A DNA stretch of 64,000 nt from Apoda limacodes. Its lineage: Eukaryota > Arthropoda > Insecta > Lepidoptera > Limacodidae. Position 1 is the stretch's first letter. Each line of letters opens with the position of its first letter. Shown piece by piece: positions 20,801 to 31,290 of the stretch. The position numbers were made by a program, and so were the translations under genes. The stretch spans positions 7,502,001-7,566,000 of the forward strand of contig OX291545.1 in assembly GCA_946406115.1 (NCBI GenBank), in the 5' to 3' direction. The notes under the pieces are model-generated. The model did not search any database. It was not told where the DNA came from and saw nothing but the letters and a program-made list of their open reading frames with translations.

Positions 20801-22938
20801 ATAACTTTTTTTTTCGTTAAAAAGTTTTCATTTTTACTTTTGATTATTTACAAAAAAGAATTTTGCAAATCCGTCTCTATACTTATGACGGAGTTATGCC
20901 CGAACATACATAAAAAAAATAGATATAAACATCCGAATTGAGAACCGCCTCCTTTTTGAAGTGGGTTAAGAAGTGATGTAAGTACCTAAATAAGTCGTTT
21001 TGATGACTTCCAAAAAGTTAAATAACTAGAAAACTAAGATAGGTACTTTTGTAGAGGCATTTTTTTTATATTATAGACGGCACTTTTATCATATATTCAT
21101 TAGTTTTGGGACACGTATTTTATCTATATATATTTGTTCATAATCCCGTTCTTGAAAATAGCTCTAACGATTGCGACGACAATGTGCGGATTGAAAGGAG
21201 GCAAAAATCGATGTAGCTAGGTCTCGTTTCTGGAAAAAAATGTTTTCTACGGGTTTTCCTGAGCAAACTGGTTTGTGATATTTTATATGAACGCACTGAT
21301 GCCCAGCTGGTGATATCCATACTAATATTATAAATGCGGAAGTAACTCTGTTAACTCTTGACGCTGAACCGATTGAGATGAAATTTGGTATGGAGATAGT
21401 TTGAGTCCCGGGGAAGGACATAGGATAGTTTTGTCACGAAAAATTGCCCGCGGTAATTACTAGAACCGAGCCTAAACGAACAATAGCTACAGCAATAGCT
21501 TGCGTTGCTGTAGCAAACATATTAGTAAAAAATTTGGAAAATCCAAAAGTGTACGCCTCATAGCGGTCATTCACATTTAAAAAAAAATTCTAAAACAAAA
21601 ACTCAAGTTTTTTAAAATAAAATAACAAATAAGGTGAGGAAAAAATATACTATAAAATAAAAATAGAAAAAAAATATATAGATATACAGTATACAGTGGT
21701 ATATTAGTTTTTTATAAATTATAATTAAACGACAGTACTTAGAACGCTAATATTAACTAGGAATCAGCACAGTGTAATACTTTATATATTAAAAACAAAA
21801 GTATTCCGGTAAGATGAATTTTTCGACCAATTTCTCTGCCACATACATGGTCACATAAACACAGACTCACGGACGTCCAAGAATGGTTAGTTTTAATGTT
21901 ATTATTTATTATATTAAACGAATTAATTGTTTATAAAATGTACCATGTGTGCTAGACAGATTATTTAACTTCATATTAGTGCACTCATATTATCCTGTAA
22001 GTGTTATATTAAAAAAAAAACGTCATTTAAGTTTCGAAAGACTGGGTTTTTTGACATGTCGAGAGTAGAGCACTACCTCACCGCTCCGCTTATGAGGCGT
22101 GCAATTAAGAAGTTGATGTAGAAATTACACGCCGCTAACCAAATTTAGGGCAGGCGGAGTAAGTGCACAGATGTCCAGCAGGTGATATTTTATATGATTC
22201 AAATTAAATTGCAGGAAGCGATTCCAGTAGCAAGTTTAAGATCAAAAAACCATGGATTGCCTGCCTCAGCGACAACAAGAAAATTTGGAAAGAGCAGGCT
22301 ACAAAAGGTAATTTCATATAATTTTTTTTTTCTTATTGATATTTTCTTAGACATTACACGCAGCGACATTTTGTGCCAAACTAAGCAATGCTTGTACTTA
22401 GTCCATAGTACCAGACAAAGGATATAAATATATATATGTAAATGTAAATATAAATTTTATCAGTAAATACATCAGTACATATTATACATAGAAAACACCC
22501 AGTCTCAAGACAAACACGAATGTTCATCACATAAACGTTTATCTTGTGCGGGACTCGATCACACACACACACCTTGATTCAGCAGTCAGGTCATTACGGC
22601 ACTTACTGAGCCACGGAGCCGACTGATCAGATGCAGATACTTAATAACTCGTACTTTCTTTGTAAAAACGATCATATTTTACATAGAAAGTAAATATTCA
22701 GACTCAAGACAACCACAAATGTTCATCACATAAATGACGTACGGTACCAAGCGAAATCCAAGAATCTGAATCACTAAGGCAGAAATAGTTTTGGAACGTG
22801 AGAAACATTGTTTGTTAAGATACAGGCACAATATCAACGAGGTTTTCAACTAAGTTCATTTATCTTTTTGCAGATGCAGAGGCCCGAGCTAAACAAGAAG
22901 AAGAAAGCATTGACGCCCCACTCACTCTAGAAGAATAA
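14879..22938 (+). CDS. PDE1: PDE1-type cyclic nucleotide phosphodiesterase, 3' exons (partial)
   Basis: Four exons join in phase: 14879-15104, 15659-15929, 22215-22307 and 22874-22938 (TAA at 22936-22938), giving the last 217 residues. The first encodes 'REFRTLVIDMVLATDMSFH' and 'LHCCDISHPAK', which holds the metal-binding Asp of class I phosphodiesterases (usually H-T-A-D-I-S-H-P; here C-C-D). The second gives 'RWDLHHRWTMSLLDEFF', 'LGLPFSPLCDR' and 'ESQIGFIEFIVEP', with the invariant glutamine that binds the purine and the Phe of the hydrophobic clamp. These signatures fit the Ca2+/calmodulin-stimulated PDE1 family, cytosolic enzymes that hydrolyse cAMP and cGMP. The last two exons form the variable tail ('PWIACLSDNKKIW', then an acidic end). 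All junctions have AG/GT borders. The His-rich N-terminal half of the catalytic domain and the calmodulin-binding segment were not found, so the 5' part probably lies before this window. Confidence 0.92.
16136..17869. mobile_element. hAT-like DNA transposon, degenerate, in PDE1 intron
   Basis: An identical 8-bp target duplication 'gctagcac' flanks it (16128-16135 and 17870-17877). The left end 'catgggcgtagccagg' mirrors the right end 'ctggctacgcccttg'; the shape CA-x-G-G-G-C-G-T-A-G-C-C and the 8-bp duplication are typical of hAT elements. The interior has no long frame; minus-strand pieces between about 16900 and 17700 look like a decayed protein. A later insertion (16920-17066) of the module also seen at 31430-31803 splits it. 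Confidence 0.8.
16920..17066 (-). repeat. Lepidopteran module nested in the hAT-like element
   Basis: 'tcccgcggttctacccgccc', 'aactcctcaattata', 'cttgacgttttcaagtagcc' and 'tatattagtatgga' are the same ordered blocks as in 31430-31803. Confidence 0.55.
18098..18185. repeat. 'gggttccgtaccca' repeat edge
   Basis: 'gggttccgtacccagagggt' followed by 'cggagccctattactaagcc' and a 'tgtctgtccgtctatctgtc' tract is a common lepidopteran repeat edge, related to the modules at 7080 and 55340. Confidence 0.45.
18774..18916 (-). mobile_element. 5S-rRNA-derived SINE
   Basis: Read on the minus strand, 18853-18916 gives 'agttaagcaatgtcgggctt', 'ggtcggtgattggattagtg' and 'accgct'. This is a diverged copy of the 3' part of 5S rRNA ('gttaagcaacgtcggg...ggtcagtacttggatgggtg...accg'). 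It is followed by the tail 'ggaacccacggtgcgatagt' and 'ccgacttgcacttgaccg'. The head-plus-tail order marks a SINE with a 5S-type pol III promoter, not a 5S gene. A second 5S-like piece on the plus strand at 18484-18530 and another at 51149-51205 belong to the same family. Confidence 0.7.
19605..20060 (-). repeat. GC-rich island, probable retroelement remnant
   Basis: About 450 bp of markedly GC-rich sequence with many CpG dinucleotides stand out from the AT-rich intron. Two minus-strand frames (19612-19809, 19816-20034) are open and rich in Arg/Gly/Ala, as expected from composition alone; neither has a recognisable motif. Base composition unlike its surroundings suggests an inserted element, perhaps the end of a LINE, but I cannot name it. 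Confidence 0.4.
20614..20846. repeat. Long inverted repeat (hairpin), arms about 89 bp
   Basis: Left arm 20614-20702 and right arm 20758-20846 are reverse complements with only scattered mismatches. Both contain 'aatcaaaagtaaaaat', 'actttttaacgaaaaaaaa', 'ataacttatttccaaaaatc' and 'ttatttgaataagagttt'. The loop is about 55 bp. It sits in the PDE1 intron, so a transcript would fold into a long double-stranded stem. Confidence 0.85.
21298..21440 (+). repeat. Lepidopteran 'atattataaatgcggaag' module
   Basis: 'catactaatattataaatgc' followed by 'gctgaaccgattgagatgaa', 'atttggtatggagatagttt' and 'gagtcccggggaaggac' are the standard ordered blocks of this repeat. Confidence 0.6.
22430..22625 (-). 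mobile_element. tRNA-headed SINE
   Basis: Same family as 14340-14582: 'gaaaacacccagtctcaaga', 'caaacacgaatgttcatcac', a diverged B box 'cgggactcgatc', and the tRNA-like head ending 'cactgagccacggagcc'. A more decayed piece follows at 22675-22745. It lies between the last two PDE1 exons. Confidence 0.75.
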
Positions 22939-25900
22939 TATTTAGCCACATTTGTAAATAACGTTAAAAGCAGTTGTTATAACGTATTTTGTTCGTTAAT
23001 GAACAAAAACTGAACGAAAAAACGTAGTATTTCGTGCGCGAGGATTATAATACGCTGCTTATTTTAAAAGTGTTGTGTTTAAGCACAAAATGTACCTACG
23101 ATTAAATGCACAATGAAAACGTGTTGTAAAAATATATATGTGGAAGACAATGTAGTGAGTTAAATTCGGAACGGCATGCGCCGGTGAAGCTAGTAGCTTG
23201 TAAAAGGAATTGTATTTTAAATGTAAGCAGCTTAAAATGTCCATTCATTTAAATTCACAAGTACCTACTAGGAACTTATGAAGTCCCAGTACATCAATAT
23301 TACAATTATACACAAATTTTCATAGAATTAAGAAATACATGAAAAATATACATACATAGAAATAATGTCTCTTTTTTATTTAAATAGTAAATTGTGACTT
23401 AAAATATTAGGAGATTTATCAAAGAAATTGTTTCCTGAAAGGATATATGTCTAGAACTCTTGTGTAGTTAAACCTTTTACTGCTACAAAGGAGACAATTT
23501 CTACAGCTTATCTACATACTGTTGCCATCGTATACAGATTTCATTTCTTTACAAAAATTAGTATTTTTTTTTTATAATTTATATAAATTATCTAAATTTG
23601 CAAAATCTAAAATTAAACTCTAACCGGAATCATTTAATTGTACATTTTGTGTTAAGGGTGTTAAGGAGGAAATAACAAACGAGAGGATACTTAGAAGACG
23701 AAGGCTTTAATGACTTGAGTTTACAATGTTTTTCAACACATTTGCGAGTAAATAAATAAAAATATAACGTGAATTACTATATAAAAAAAACAATGGAAAT
23801 GGCGGGAATAGAAGTAAATAAAAAAAAACGCGTAGGCGCTCCGCTCATTTCTCTGAAAAAGTTTTGGCTGATGTTAAAACTTGTAATTGCTCGCTTGTAG
23901 TGTGCGCGTAGTTCATGTTTTAAACAGACGCTTTTACTCATACTTGATAGAAAAGGCGCGTCAATACCGCCAGTGAATTCTATGAACGCGCACTTCGCTT
24001 TGAGAAAAGTAATATTTACAGAGAAAAAGCCCGTGGGATTATAAGCTCTTAGCACCCGCTTTTCCTACACGTAATGTCGCTGTTTACGTGTAAGTGTGAT
24101 AAAAAGATAATAAGTGTAGCTTGCCCAACCCAAGTAGGTATCTACCTGCAAGTCGTATGTTTCTCGTTCTCAATCATTATTTACATATATAGGTATTCTT
24201 AGTGTAGGTATATACTATTGCCCATACTGACTACCATATGCTCCGTTGCGTTGACTTCAAATCTTACACATTTTTCTAAATTAATTATACTTGCCTAATT
24301 CAATAACATTAAAGTATAATATACTGTATAATATAATATTATTGACCTGTATCAAAATACTGGTGATAGAATCTAATATGTAACTACACACATTGCTTAA
24401 ATAGTACATACATGTCCTTAATGTCTAAAATAGTATTTGTAATGTAGGTAATGTTTTATGTAATTAAGTAGGTATCTAATATAAATGTACGAGGAAAGAA
24501 TGCACCTTTATTATGCATTTCAAATATGTCCCTCGCTAAAGGCGCTAGAAACAGCAAGAACGTATTCCTTAAGTAAACCTATTAACCCACAGGTTTTTTA
24601 TCTTTTGATAATTTCTCTAAGAGAGAAGATTTTTCTCTCTAAAAAAATTGTATCTGGGTAATTATTAATTACCTATTTACCTATAAGTATTATAAACTAG
24701 TAGTATATACATTGTCATTACATAAATATTAGTATTTTGAGTAATAAAATACCAATTAAATAATATGGGAACACAGTTAAAAACCTATATATATACATAT
24801 ATATACCTATATAAGATGTCAGTTCATCCCCTTTTCCCCTTCAAGATGTTGGGATTTTGACGAAATCCAGGTAAAGATTAAAGTAAATATTACTTTTACG
24901 AACACACTCGTATAGCTCTTTGACACTTAATAGTTTTTATGCAGTTAGGTACATTCTTTCCTTGCAATTGTATTTTAATGATTGTAGCTTAAACTTAATA
25001 TTAAATTTAACCCATATGAAAAATACGCTTATTAATTTTAATGTTTCCGATAAAATTGGAGAGTCTTGATATTCTCGACCAAATGATATAGGTAAAATGA
25101 AACATTTTAAATTTATTATAGAATTCATATTAACTTTGCTTGTATATGAAACGCTTATATTCCTAGGTCATTGATATTAAACACATGCCTAGAATTTTTA
25201 TTAGTACCTATACAGACAAAATACCTACTTAACTAAACTAAGAGTATAAGTGTTTTTAAACGTATGTACTTAGTTATTCTATAAAATATATATTTATACG
25301 TACTTACTCTTAAAGTCCACTGAAAACGAAAAATGCTAAAGAGTTTGGCTTATATATTTTTATCTCCATGTTTTAATAAAAAACGAAGTTTATGTTTTAA
25401 CTAACATAAGTTTTTTTTGTACTAAAAAGTTACCAATCTCAAATTGCGTAGACAGATTTAAAATAAAATATTTGATGTTTTCAGTATACTAAGTATGTAC
25501 CTACAGTCATTAAAAACTGAAAATGGACCTAATTAATCAGTAGAAATTTATTAAAACACAGACTTGGTTGGATTTGAACATCTTAACTTTTGGGATGAAA
25601 TTTAAATAACTTTGTGTAGTACATAGGTAAGTATGTACGTTCATCAGATTGCATATGCATGTCAAAAATCAGTCCTTTACCTCGTATGTTTGCTTTTGTT
25701 TATGTGGAAAAAATGAATTAATACCTAAATGTAGATTAATATCAGGCCTAGGTTTCAGGTACGTGGGACCATTCTCATTAAATATCAAATCTAATGAATC
25801 CATAATCAAAATAATATTAGGTCCCTATTGTATGTCTTGAGGGATGGTAAGTATTTAGTATATAAATCAACTGGAAACGCTTATTGTAGAAAAAAACTAA

Positions 25901-26800
25901 CAATATTTTATACATATTTATGATACTTAAATCATAGTTATACCTATCTAAAATTCTGTATATTGTGGCAAGTAGTTAATTTTAATAATAATAATTGTAG
26001 ATTTAGATCATGGTTAATTGAGCCATTCGGGACATAGCTTTATGAAGAAGTAGAAATTAGAATACTGAGCCTTATAAGGACTTACTCTCACATAATAGCT
26101 ATATACTTAACACATTTCATATTACAATTACAATTTAGGTGCCTACATTTATTTTACAGTTCGGCTTCGTTTCAGTGTACCTAAATATATGCCTCTTTAA
26201 TATAGGCACTACATTTTATTTATTTACTATATTATTTATTTACTATATTATTTATTTACTATATTATTTATTTACTATATTATTTATTTACTATTCACTT
26301 ATCAAGACACTACCAAATGTTTATGCTATATTCTTCAAAGTACTTATTATGTTTGACTATTACATCACGTCACTAGATACCTAATTAACTAACATATAAT
26401 TATAGAGAAAATCCACGTATGAGTAGGTGGGTATAAAGCACAAGGAAATATCTACAATCACCCCTGTTTATATTGCTTATATCAAACACTATTTATTTTT
26501 ACACACACATTTACAGTTATTTACATAAATATTTATATTTTATTACACATTATTTATACTTTTTTTTCATTTTTATAATTAAGTCATAAGGTATTTTAGC
26601 AAATCTAGGCGACATTAAATTCAAAACTGTTATAACTGCTTTTAAAGAAATTTTGCCCTAGTCAATATTCATAAAAAAATGTTTTCAGTTTATTGTTTTC
26701 CCTAGATAGACATTTTCATAAGCAACTTCTACAACCAAGCATAAACGTATGTATCAATATGAACAAATAGACTGATCACTTATTTTTTCTTTTTTAACAG
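22939..26800 (+). other. AT-rich, repeat-poor stretch, possible long PDE1 3' UTR
   Basis: Unlike the rest of the window I see almost no shared repeat modules here apart from the 16-bp array at 26215-26297. A Pumilio-type box 'tgtaaata' follows the PDE1 stop codon by 15 bases (22953-22960). No exon with convincing borders was found before 26801. A long UTR is one explanation for the low repeat load; it is inference. Confidence 0.35.
26215..26297. repeat. 16-bp tandem repeat, about five copies
   Basis: The unit 'attatttatttactat' repeats head to tail with almost no variation. Confidence 0.95.
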
Positions 26801-26881
26801 AAAGAAAAAGATTTAAACTACTCAATAAATGTCACAAGTAGCGAAAAACCTACTGAATTCGACAAATTCCAGAACTCATAA
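26801..26881 (+). CDS. Candidate terminal exon, gene unassigned (possibly alternative PDE1 end)
   Basis: A strong 3' splice site ('tattttttctttttta' then 'acag') precedes 26801. In phase 0 the exon reads 26 codons starting 'KEKDLNYSINVTSSE' and ending at TAA 26879-26881. Joined in phase 1 to the PDE1 exon ending at 22307 it would instead give 13 residues 'ERKRFKLLNKCHK' and a stop. A canonical AATAAA follows at 26969-26974. The splice site plus poly(A) signal suggest a transcript end; which gene and which frame are open. Confidence 0.35.
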   Translation, partial: KEKDLNYSINVTSSEKPTEFDKFQNS

Positions 26882-26968
26882 ATCTCACGTCTTAACTATT
26901 TTTATTTTGTACTTACACTTATGTGTGTAAATATTGACTCTTTTATGTATAAGTTATGTGTAAAATGA

Positions 26969-26974
26969 AATAAA
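26969..26974 (+). terminator. Poly(A) signal AATAAA
   Basis: A canonical hexamer about 90 bp past the candidate terminal exon at 26801, with 'tgtttcatttc' downstream. A second 'tgtaaata' box lies just upstream (26926-26933). Confidence 0.45.
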
Positions 26975-26999
26975 GATTTTCGTAGACAATATGTTTCAT

Positions 27000-28838
27000 T
27001 TCAAATTCCTTGTCACACTTATGCAAGCCATTGCATGGCCCTACTGCAGTGGCGGAAAGGGGGGCCTTTACCGCTCGGCCACAATTCTATCGATTAAAAT
27101 TATCTTACTGCGGCTCACCAAGGGCTAGGCATAGAAGTGCTAGAACCCAAAACTGTAAAAACTCATAAAAAAGAAACAATTACCGCGCCGAAGTCACTCC
27201 AGGATAAGTCATTCCCATTTATTCGCCGACTTTGTCACAATCCCACAAGCCACTCAACCACAGGACGGATCAAGCTGAAATTTGGCACACATGTAGCTAT
27301 TATGATTTAGGCGTGCGTTAGGTGTTTCAAATTTTGTAGGAGCACCAAAATTGTGAGGTTAATCCATTAGTTAATTAGTTTTTAGTAATTTATTATTTTT
27401 TTTGTGAGAGAGAAAACCTCAAGTGTGAGTGGGTTTTTTTTTTTAATTGAGGAGTTGCCGTAAGAATCCTAAGCCGATAACCAAATTTAGTGCGGGCGAA
27501 GCCGCTGGCAGAAGATAGTTATATAATAAAAAAGTACAACTGAGAGAGCTTCAGACAAAACTACAATGACGGGGTAAATCAATAACGAAGGTATAGTAAA
27601 AAAATTGAGTAGTATTTAAGCCTCATGCATTGTTAATCCTACCACCTGACTAAAATATCAAAGAGCTTTAATAGTCCATTTAAATGTTACAAATTAAGGA
27701 CCGTATATTGCATTTGTTAGAAGACGCAATTTTATTTTTGGGACATGTGTGGGGGGTCAATAGAAGCTTAACCTCAAGTTTGAGAGGTCGCCACCCTTGT
27801 CATCCGGCCGCCATCTTGGAAAAAGGGGTGAAAACACTTTTTTCCCGATATCTCGGAAACTATGCGTCTTACAAAAAATACGTAAATTGTTTTGCCTACA
27901 AATATGTTCATATAACTTTTTGCCCTAAATTAAAAATTAAAGAAGTTATAAGCTAAAAAGTGAGAAAAAATTTATAAATAACTTTTTTTTTATACATTTT
28001 ACAAAAAAATTACCTCAGACCAATCTTGTAGATGATCTTTTGAGGAAAATTTTTCTCTGTAATTTTTTTTAATTTTATTCATTTAAAACACTGTTACAGC
28101 GCTCCAAAGTTCGCCGGATTTGTAAATGCTCATGAGAATCCGATCAAAACAAAATGTTTAACTTATTTTTGATTAAATTTTTGTGTAAATGTAAATTGTT
28201 AAAAAATTTTTGTTAAATTTGTACAACTTTACTTATTCATTCATAACTCTTTTCCCCGTCACCTAAGAGGTAGAGTCTGTAGGCGCGTTTTTTTACGCGA
28301 CATCTTGAATTAGCTGGTGGTATCACGCTATACCTGAGTGAGAAAGTCGATCCATCTTTGCTCACTCTTGTTGGCGAACGTTTTTTCATAGCTTTATACA
28401 GCGGTAATAAAGATGCCTAACTAGACTTCTTGCGTTACAAACTATTTGCCAAGACAGTGACATATTTTACATTACTATAATTTTTATACTTTAAGTTTTA
28501 AGTGAACTGTAAGTATACAACCGGTGTTTTTGTGAACTGTTTGAGGAAAAATTGAAATTGTTTCCAACCCCCTAGTATATATGTTACTTGTATTCATTTT
28601 GATGACCAACCATTCCGACATTATGTTTTAAAAAATAAAACTGACAAGGAATAAGAAATGCATTTAATATAATTTCACAAGATTCAGCTTACAAATACCT
28701 TAGCTGATTTCAAAAATATTTTCACAAATTTTTATACATCGGACAATGTACAATGAGCTGCAGATTATGATAATTACACGTAAAACAAATTGTATGTGAT
28801 ACAATTGTGGTATTTATGACGAGCAGATGGATTTACTT
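27000..28838. other. Repeat-like and AT-rich sequence, no gene seen
   Basis: 27240-27520 contains edges of a lepidopteran repeat ('ctgaaatttggcacacatg' and, at the end, 'gcgggcgaagccgctggcag'). The patch around 27770-27850 ('gccgccatcttggaaaaa', 'cccgatatctcggaaact') also looks like an interspersed repeat. The plus-strand frame at 27684-27956 lies across that patch and has no motif. I see nothing else. Confidence 0.4.
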
Positions 28839-28920
28839 TCAAATGCAATCAAAAATCTTAATACCATCACTACATATTTCATATTCAAAGCTGACATTGA
28901 CATAAATATATCTATCATGA

Positions 28921-28964
28921 CCTATATTTATGATATAAATATATAAATATATCATAAATATAGG
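28921..28964. repeat. Perfect 17-bp inverted repeat
   Basis: 'cctatatttatgatata' is followed after 10 bases by its exact reverse complement. It lies about 450 bp beyond the PRMT3 stop codon and is entirely A/T apart from the ends. Confidence 0.85.
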
Positions 28965-29171
28965 TCTGCACTTTCTAACTGTTAGGAACCTAAGTCGACT
29001 ATCAGAATCCTTCATCTGGATCCTTCCATTTATCAACAGCATAAGAAATGGTAGTAAAAATTAATAAAGTGTAACTTTTGTTTAAATTTGTTTATGTATT
29101 AAAGCCATGCTACTGAGCAAATGGTTAATGGATGCTGATTATAGATGCATGTACCAAATATGCTTCACTAC

Positions 29172-29177
29172 TTTATT
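29172..29177 (-). terminator. Candidate PRMT3 poly(A) signal
   Basis: 'tttatt' on the plus strand is AATAAA on the PRMT3 strand, about 236 bases past the stop codon. It is the first clear hexamer noted downstream. Confidence 0.4.
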
Positions 29178-29412
29178 CCACACTTATATTTTATAATATA
29201 TAGTAGGTTACTACATAATAATATAAGTATTGATTAATGTTCACTTAGAAGTTGGGGTTTGGAAATTTGGTATTACATGTTTGTTTTTTTAACTCTTCTA
29301 CCTTGTTGTCTCTTCACAATTACCACTGATGCTATGAAAAAGCGTCATAGGACTTTAAATATGAGATATGGCGCAGTGCTCATTAGCTTATATCTAAATT
29401 TCGAAATTCAAA

Positions 29413-30969
29413 CTAGCTGAGAATATAGCTATGGTTTTTTCCAAATATAGTTATCTGCACTGAGAGTGCTCTAACATCAGTTTTCTGTCTGTTACAAACT
29501 ATTGTACCAGTAATAATCTCTCCTTTCTTAACTTCTTTACAATCTCTAAAGTAAAACACTGTTTGTTTCCAATGTGTCGACTTAGATTGTGGACCTGTTG
29601 AAAAGCCAACTCGATATGGAAGGTCAAAGAAAGTGTCAAAATAACCAACTAATGATGTAATAGAACCATCTTTAATGACCGGTAATTTGAAAGTAGCTGT
29701 GAAGTCCACTACATCCGTTGCACAAGAGTTTATATCTATCTCTTTTACAACACATGGTTCAGTTAAAATATGTTGTGATGCAACTATATCTACACTAGCT
29801 TCTCTTACAACTTCTGACTTCATACAATTCATCTTATATCCATATACATCTGACCAAAAATCTATTAATCTTTTATGTGTATCTACATCACCATTTGCAA
29901 CAAGACTTATATTACATTTGTTAGGCAATAATAAACCTCCTGGTTTAAGGCAATTGTCTCTAGCATATATCACACTATCCAACATACCTTCGAATAATAA
30001 AAAATATCCCATCCATTCAGAAACTATAATATCAACTTTTTCTTCCAATTTAGTATTTTCTAACCTGCCTTTAACTGTTTTTATAATATTGTGCAAGTTA
30101 TTTTCTCTTATTATATCCATCGCATGATAAATGACTTCAGACTGATCCAAAGCATAAACTGTCTTTGCTCCAGCAGTTGCACAGAACATTGAAAGAATAC
30201 CTGTTCCACATCCTAAGTCTAACACAACCTTCTCTTTAATTACCTCTCTATTATTAAGTATAGCATCTCTGTAACTCTCTGTGCGAACTTTGTCAGAGAG
30301 CATATCATGGTGAATACCAAAGTGAGCGTAAGTACTAAAATATCCTTCATCACACTCTAAAGGGACTTTAGATACACAATTTATAATGTCAATTGTCGTT
30401 TCATTACTATTTGAATGTCCTTCAACAAAATTTTTCATAGAAGCCTGCATCTTTGTCATATCTTCTTTAGCCAATTTCAAAAGGGTCTGATTCTCATTAA
30501 CTTGTTCCGTTAAAGTCTGGATAGTCCTTTGCAATTCCATGAAATGTGACTGTGACAATGTCACTAGACCATTCTCCACATTAGCATGATAAGTTTTAGG
30601 AGAGCTAGGCTTTTCAATTAAGGATTCAATATCATACATTAACCATTCATCATTTTCTACAGGTTTTAGGTATTTTTCGTCATCCCACAGAACTGAATTA
30701 GTGTTCATAATGTCTATAGCCTTTGATTTATGGGTCCTAATGTAGTTAATTAATTTGATGTACGAATAACAGTCCATAGTGAACTTTTGCTTTATACTGC
30801 CAAGGCTGAAGTTATGGTCTTTTTCGCAATGGGCTACGGCGTCATCAATAGACGGGAGTACAGTAGAACAAAATAAACAAGACACCACAGAATCACCTAT
30901 CTCCATTTCTTGCCATTCATCATCTACAAAATTTTCTTCGTCACTACTAAGTTCTGGTACATCCGACAT
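29413..30969 (-). CDS. PRMT3: Protein arginine N-methyltransferase 3 (PRMT3)
   Basis: An intronless 518-residue frame with the complete PRMT3 layout, close to the usual length of the family (about 530). An acidic N-terminus leads to a C2H2 zinc finger (C31, C34, H47, H52) that in PRMT3 recruits ribosomal protein S2. A helical linker (about 138-182) follows. The methyltransferase core starts with 'YFSTYAHFGIHHDML' (210-224). AdoMet motif I is 'VLDLGCGTG' (249-257). The double-E loop 'SEWMGYFLLFEG' supplies E318 and E327, which hold the substrate guanidinium, and the THW loop is at 465-467. All key residues are present, so the cytosolic enzyme forming asymmetric dimethylarginine is probably active. 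The ATG at 30967-30969 is the first in frame and opens with a typical acidic leader. It is divergent from IFT80, 321 bp apart. Confidence 0.97.
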   Translation of the reverse strand: MSDVPELSSDEENFVDDEWQEMEIGDSVVSCLFCSTVLPSIDDAVAHCEKDHNFSLGSIKQKFTMDCYSYIKLINYIRTHKSKAIDIMNTNSVLWDDEKYLKPVENDEWLMYDIESLIEKPSSPKTYHANVENGLVTLSQSHFMELQRTIQTLTEQVNENQTLLKLAKEDMTKMQASMKNFVEGHSNSNETTIDIINCVSKVPLECDEGYFSTYAHFGIHHDMLSDKVRTESYRDAILNNREVIKEKVVLDLGCGTGILSMFCATAGAKTVYALDQSEVIYHAMDIIRENNLHNIIKTVKGRLENTKLEEKVDIIVSEWMGYFLLFEGMLDSVIYARDNCLKPGGLLLPNKCNISLVANGDVDTHKRLIDFWSDVYGYKMNCMKSEVVREASVDIVASQHILTEPCVVKEIDINSCATDVVDFTATFKLPVIKDGSITSLVGYFDTFFDLPYRVGFSTGPQSKSTHWKQTVFYFRDCKEVKKGEIITGTIVCNRQKTDVRALSVQITIFGKNHSYILS

Positions 30970-31290
30970 GATGCAAAAATATTAGTTGATACTTTAACGT
31001 CAAACTATAATAAAATCAATTAAAGTTGAGAGATTTAAACATGTGGTCCCGTTTAAACCAAAATAAATAAGATTACCAAAATTGAAATTCACATTTGACA
31101 GTGACAGCTGCATGCAATGTTACTAATTTATAAAAAAAAAATTCGAAGATTATTATGATAAATGAACTAGAGGCAAAACACTAAATATCGTTTCCTCGGC
31201 AACGCAATGACACAACAAAAATAACTCAATAACTAACCTTAGTTTCATTTCACTATTCTAACATTTTTGTAAATCAACAATAAGTCGACA
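30970..31290. promoter_or_regulatory. Shared divergent promoter of PRMT3 and IFT80
   Basis: Only 321 bp separate the two start codons, so both 5' UTRs and both core promoters must lie here or overlap. No TATA box in a sensible place was seen. An X-box is present at 31190-31203 and a 'gacagctg' E-box-like palindrome near 31104. The arrangement favours co-regulation or at least shared open chromatin. Confidence 0.75.
31190..31203 (+). promoter_or_regulatory. X-box (RFX binding site) upstream of IFT80
   Basis: 'GTTTCC' + 'TC' + 'GGCAAC' fits the X-box pattern RYYNYY-N(1-3)-RRNRAC used by RFX factors at ciliary genes. It differs from the classic 'GTTGCC-AT-GGCAAC' at one base in the half-sites. 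It ends 87 bases before the IFT80 ATG, within the usual distance for such sites. Confidence 0.7.

Noticed and set aside
29675..30127. 150-codon plus-strand frame
   Set aside because: It lies antisense within PRMT3, whose minus-strand frame carries complete family motifs. The same applies to 30779-30985.
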